From an uncultured Porphyromonadaceae bacterium (GTDB lineage: Bacteria; Bacteroidota; Bacteroidia; Bacteroidales; Muribaculaceae): DNA of 8,209 nt. The DNA is taken from positions 1 to 8,209 of the forward strand of contig CAMWZB010000038.1 in assembly GCA_947178655.1 (NCBI GenBank), given 5' to 3'. Made by a program: the position numbers and the translations under genes. The notes below the pieces were generated by a model. The model did not search any database. It was not told where the DNA came from and saw nothing but the letters and a program-made list of their open reading frames with translations. This document shows positions 7,601-8,209 of the stretch, one piece after another (position 1 is the stretch's first letter; the number at the start of each line of letters is the position of its first letter).

Positions 7601-8099
7601 GGTGTCGCCCTCTGCCGACTATGTGATGGAATTCAGCGCCGAAGGCGTCAACCTCACCGAGCCTATAGCTCTCAAGATGGTCGGTTCGCATGCCGCCAAC
7701 TTCACGCTCTCTGCAGAGTCGCTGCCCAAGGAAGGCGGTGAGTTCTCCGTCACCTTCAACTCCGATGTCGAAGAGCTCCACACCGGCTTTGTTGAGATGA
7801 AGTCGGCCGGAGCGCCTGTGTCGTACATCGACATGTACATCACTCCCGACGGCTCGCTCGGTATCGAGAACGTAGCGCAGTCAGCCCGTGCCCTTGACTA
7901 CACTCTCGACGGCCGCATGCTCCGCATACTCTCTACTGACGGTCCTGCCCGTGTCGCTGTATACGACAGCACCGGAAGAACCGTGGCCGCATCTGCTGAG
8001 ACAGCAACACTCGACCTGGGTCACCTCCCCGCAGGTGTCTATGTCCTGACAGCATCGACCTCGGCACGCACCATCTCGGCCAAGATTGTGCTCAAGTAA
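4635..8099 (+). CDS. Large multidomain secreted protein with T9SS type A sorting domain
   Basis: A 1154-residue exported protein of unknown function. A Sec signal peptide ends at about APSAQA (residues 27-32). Starting at the second ATG (residue 8, MNRTTLW) would give a more usual 25-residue signal, so the start is uncertain by 7 codons. Domains by eye: a jellyroll/laminin-G-like region (33-268, opening LLLTENFEYPAGKLYGQGEW); a Pro-rich linker (272-280); a HYDIN-like beta-sandwich (284-378); an OB-fold-like region (about 400-567, TGKATVTYVDGTKVYAQDMTGAL); two more sandwich modules (about 580-676 and 684-777); a choice-of-anchor-J domain (about 798-972, opening MTEDFEGA and closing AVYYIDDVSWG); a fourth sandwich (975-1070); and a T9SS sorting domain (about 1085-1154) with VAVYDSTGRTV, LPAGVYVLTA and terminal KIVLK. 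The tail predicts outer-membrane passage through type IX secretion, with release or surface attachment. No catalytic motif is recognised; adhesion or glycan binding is only a guess. Confidence 0.9.
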   Translation: MNQYHIHMNRTTLWPVLIGLAAGIMAAPSAQAELLLTENFEYPAGKLYGQGEWMNQGTNNVNNPIQLVEPALTYPGYIDTPLGLSAEVAGADLANQRCVRMFRENGNGVNTGSVYVSALVSVKSAESKVYFFTLQAGTKAGFSDNKCTGSEIGRLYAYADGGKTYLAASKNSATLSTPYEIELNKTYLVVGKYTFIDGTNNDTWEVWVNPEMDTEGTPDMTGNAANADISASYGAVAVQLRQGSTATAVAPDVLVDGIRVATTWAELFGNQPVTPPDPPVGDAAIAVNPAEVDFGYTLQGTPVAGSVSVKGTGLTEAVAVSVSGDFGAEVTSISAADAAAGYTLNLTYKAAQAGDAAGTLTLSSAGAEDVTVALKGNATAVTSIPMASQIVNLPSSEDIMYRYTGKATVTYVDGTKVYAQDMTGALCLDFEWYGAPDIASGDIVTGVLCTLTKSMNVPYLMVLNPAVTKTGTGSKSPLEVSAAEVLSSPELYIHRLVTLSDQVVFDAVDEGATFSTTRRGTSGQTAVTVLPFAGTDLATTAVPEQATVTGIVRSMSIVSISPRSSADIAVPEEEPALDVVTEKLFESDEFGLVGQSKPFGRFSVNTTALKAPVQVYLTGANRDQFSIDVEEIPAGTGTTVVTLSYAPTAIGKHNCRINFDATPVELSTGAQFTAMAIDPDNLPEVTVDATGITDFVAAVGSTHEQALEVVTANAPDFGTARIIDASGNFRINSTTLLKSGTTRIVITYVPREEGEHSDVIEFSVPGGNSFMLHVSGSTDGGDKPQPKEGDDFPLHQGTPLTLMTEDFEGATERNKPLAFANGWKNIAVEGTRAWWGYNEEDGNHVAKVTAYDMLVPAGTENPCRMLLATPALDYKNAESRFFTFRVMGDLLAEGQTDLLEVCYMDMVEGDLYIEPIGLTLPATADYNKEWQDFVIDLDGLDLADTFYIGFRFTSNRGRDNSAVYYIDDVSWGRTDVAFIRPAERLHTNTVSPSADYVMEFSAEGVNLTEPIALKMVGSHAANFTLSAESLPKEGGEFSVTFNSDVEELHTGFVEMKSAGAPVSYIDMYITPDGSLGIENVAQSARALDYTLDGRMLRILSTDGPARVAVYDSTGRTVAASAETATLDLGHLPAGVYVLTASTSARTISAKIVLK
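7887..8099 (+). other. T9SS type A C-terminal sorting domain
   Basis: The last 70 or so residues of the secreted protein fit the Por-secretion-system C-terminal sorting domain: YTLDGRMLRI, RVAVYDSTGRTVAAS, LDLGHLPAGVYVLTA and a terminal KIVLK. In the family this beta-sandwich tail directs the protein across the outer membrane and is normally removed by the PorU sortase. It implies that this genome encodes a Por/Spr secretion machine elsewhere. Confidence 0.85.
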
Positions 8100-8167
8100 A
8101 GTAACTCAAGTTTCTCAAGTTTTTACTAACTTGAGAAACTTGAAGTTTATGAGTTTATGAGTTATGA
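8091..8167 (+). repeat. Short tandem repeats overlapping the 3' hairpin
   Basis: CTCAAGT occurs at 8091 (inside the last codons and stop CTC AAG TAA), 8105 and 8114; the last two form a tandem CTCAAGTTT pair. The reverse complement follows in the hairpin's right arm. Immediately after come GTTTATGA (8145-8152), GTTTATGA (8153-8160) and a shortened GTTATGA (8161-8167). The remainder, 8168-8209, holds only a 7 bp inverted repeat (8179-8185 with 8188-8194) and no gene. Confidence 0.7.
8103..8147 (+). terminator. Long hairpin after the secreted protein gene, probable terminator
   Basis: A 16 bp perfect inverted repeat pairs 8106-8121 with 8128-8143 around a 6 nt loop. With one bulged A (8144) the stem extends three more pairs to 8103/8147. 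It begins 4 nt after the stop codon. The stem is A/T-rich and no run of T follows the right arm on either strand, so it is not a textbook intrinsic terminator. It could instead stabilise the 3' end of the transcript. Confidence 0.55.
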
Positions 8168-8209
8168 GTATACGGTAGTCTATAACCTTATAGAATAACC
8201 TGATAAACC

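Noticed and set aside
6096..7781. 561-codon open frame antisense to the large secreted protein gene
   Set aside because: It lies wholly inside a gene with clear domains. Its translation is rich in His, Arg, Gly and Val without a fold pattern, and it has no promoter or start context. Long antisense frames are expected where third positions are GC-rich.
1..8209. tRNA, rRNA, CRISPR array, insertion sequence or prophage
   Set aside because: I saw no cloverleaf, ribosomal RNA stretch, regularly spaced repeats, transposase or integrase; composition is even along the window.

Overview
The window looks like ordinary chromosome from a GC-rich member of the Bacteroidales. Four observations support this. 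All four upstream regions carry the Bacteroidetes sigma-factor pattern (a TTTG-like -33 element, 20 bp, then TAnnTTTG). No start codon has a Shine-Dalgarno sequence. RecR closely resembles Bacteroides RecR as I recall it. The long secreted protein ends in a type IX secretion (T9SS) sorting domain. High GC third positions suggest a gut lineage such as Muribaculaceae, with Alistipes, Barnesiella and relatives as alternatives; the family is a guess.

Layout: (1) Positions 1-1589, minus strand, hold the start of a tripartite efflux operon: a TolC-type outer membrane channel, then after 10 nt a periplasmic adaptor lipoprotein that runs off the left edge. The inner-membrane pump is presumably further left. 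(2) Positions 1590-1803 are a divergent promoter region. (3) Positions 1804-2955, plus strand, hold recR and, 12 nt later, a GNAT acetyltransferase, probably one transcript. (4) Positions 2958-4430, minus strand, hold a Wzx/PST-type polysaccharide flippase, converging on the acetyltransferase with only 2 bp between stop codons. (5) Positions 4431-4634 are a second divergent promoter region. (6) Positions 4635-8099, plus strand, hold a 1154-residue secreted mosaic protein: signal peptide, jellyroll-like domain, four HYDIN-like beta-sandwich modules, an OB-fold-like region, a choice-of-anchor-J domain and a T9SS sorting tail. (7) Positions 8100-8209 are a 3' flank with a strong hairpin and short tandem repeats.

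These are four independent transcription units rather than one system; the common thread is the cell envelope (efflux, glycan export, surface or secreted protein) plus a recombination-repair housekeeping gene. I see no convincing new defence or mobile system. The most useful second-look points are two promoters placed so close to their genes that the mRNAs would be almost leaderless (recR and the flippase, the latter also moving the start codon), the domain mosaic of the secreted protein, and the repeat-rich hairpin after it.
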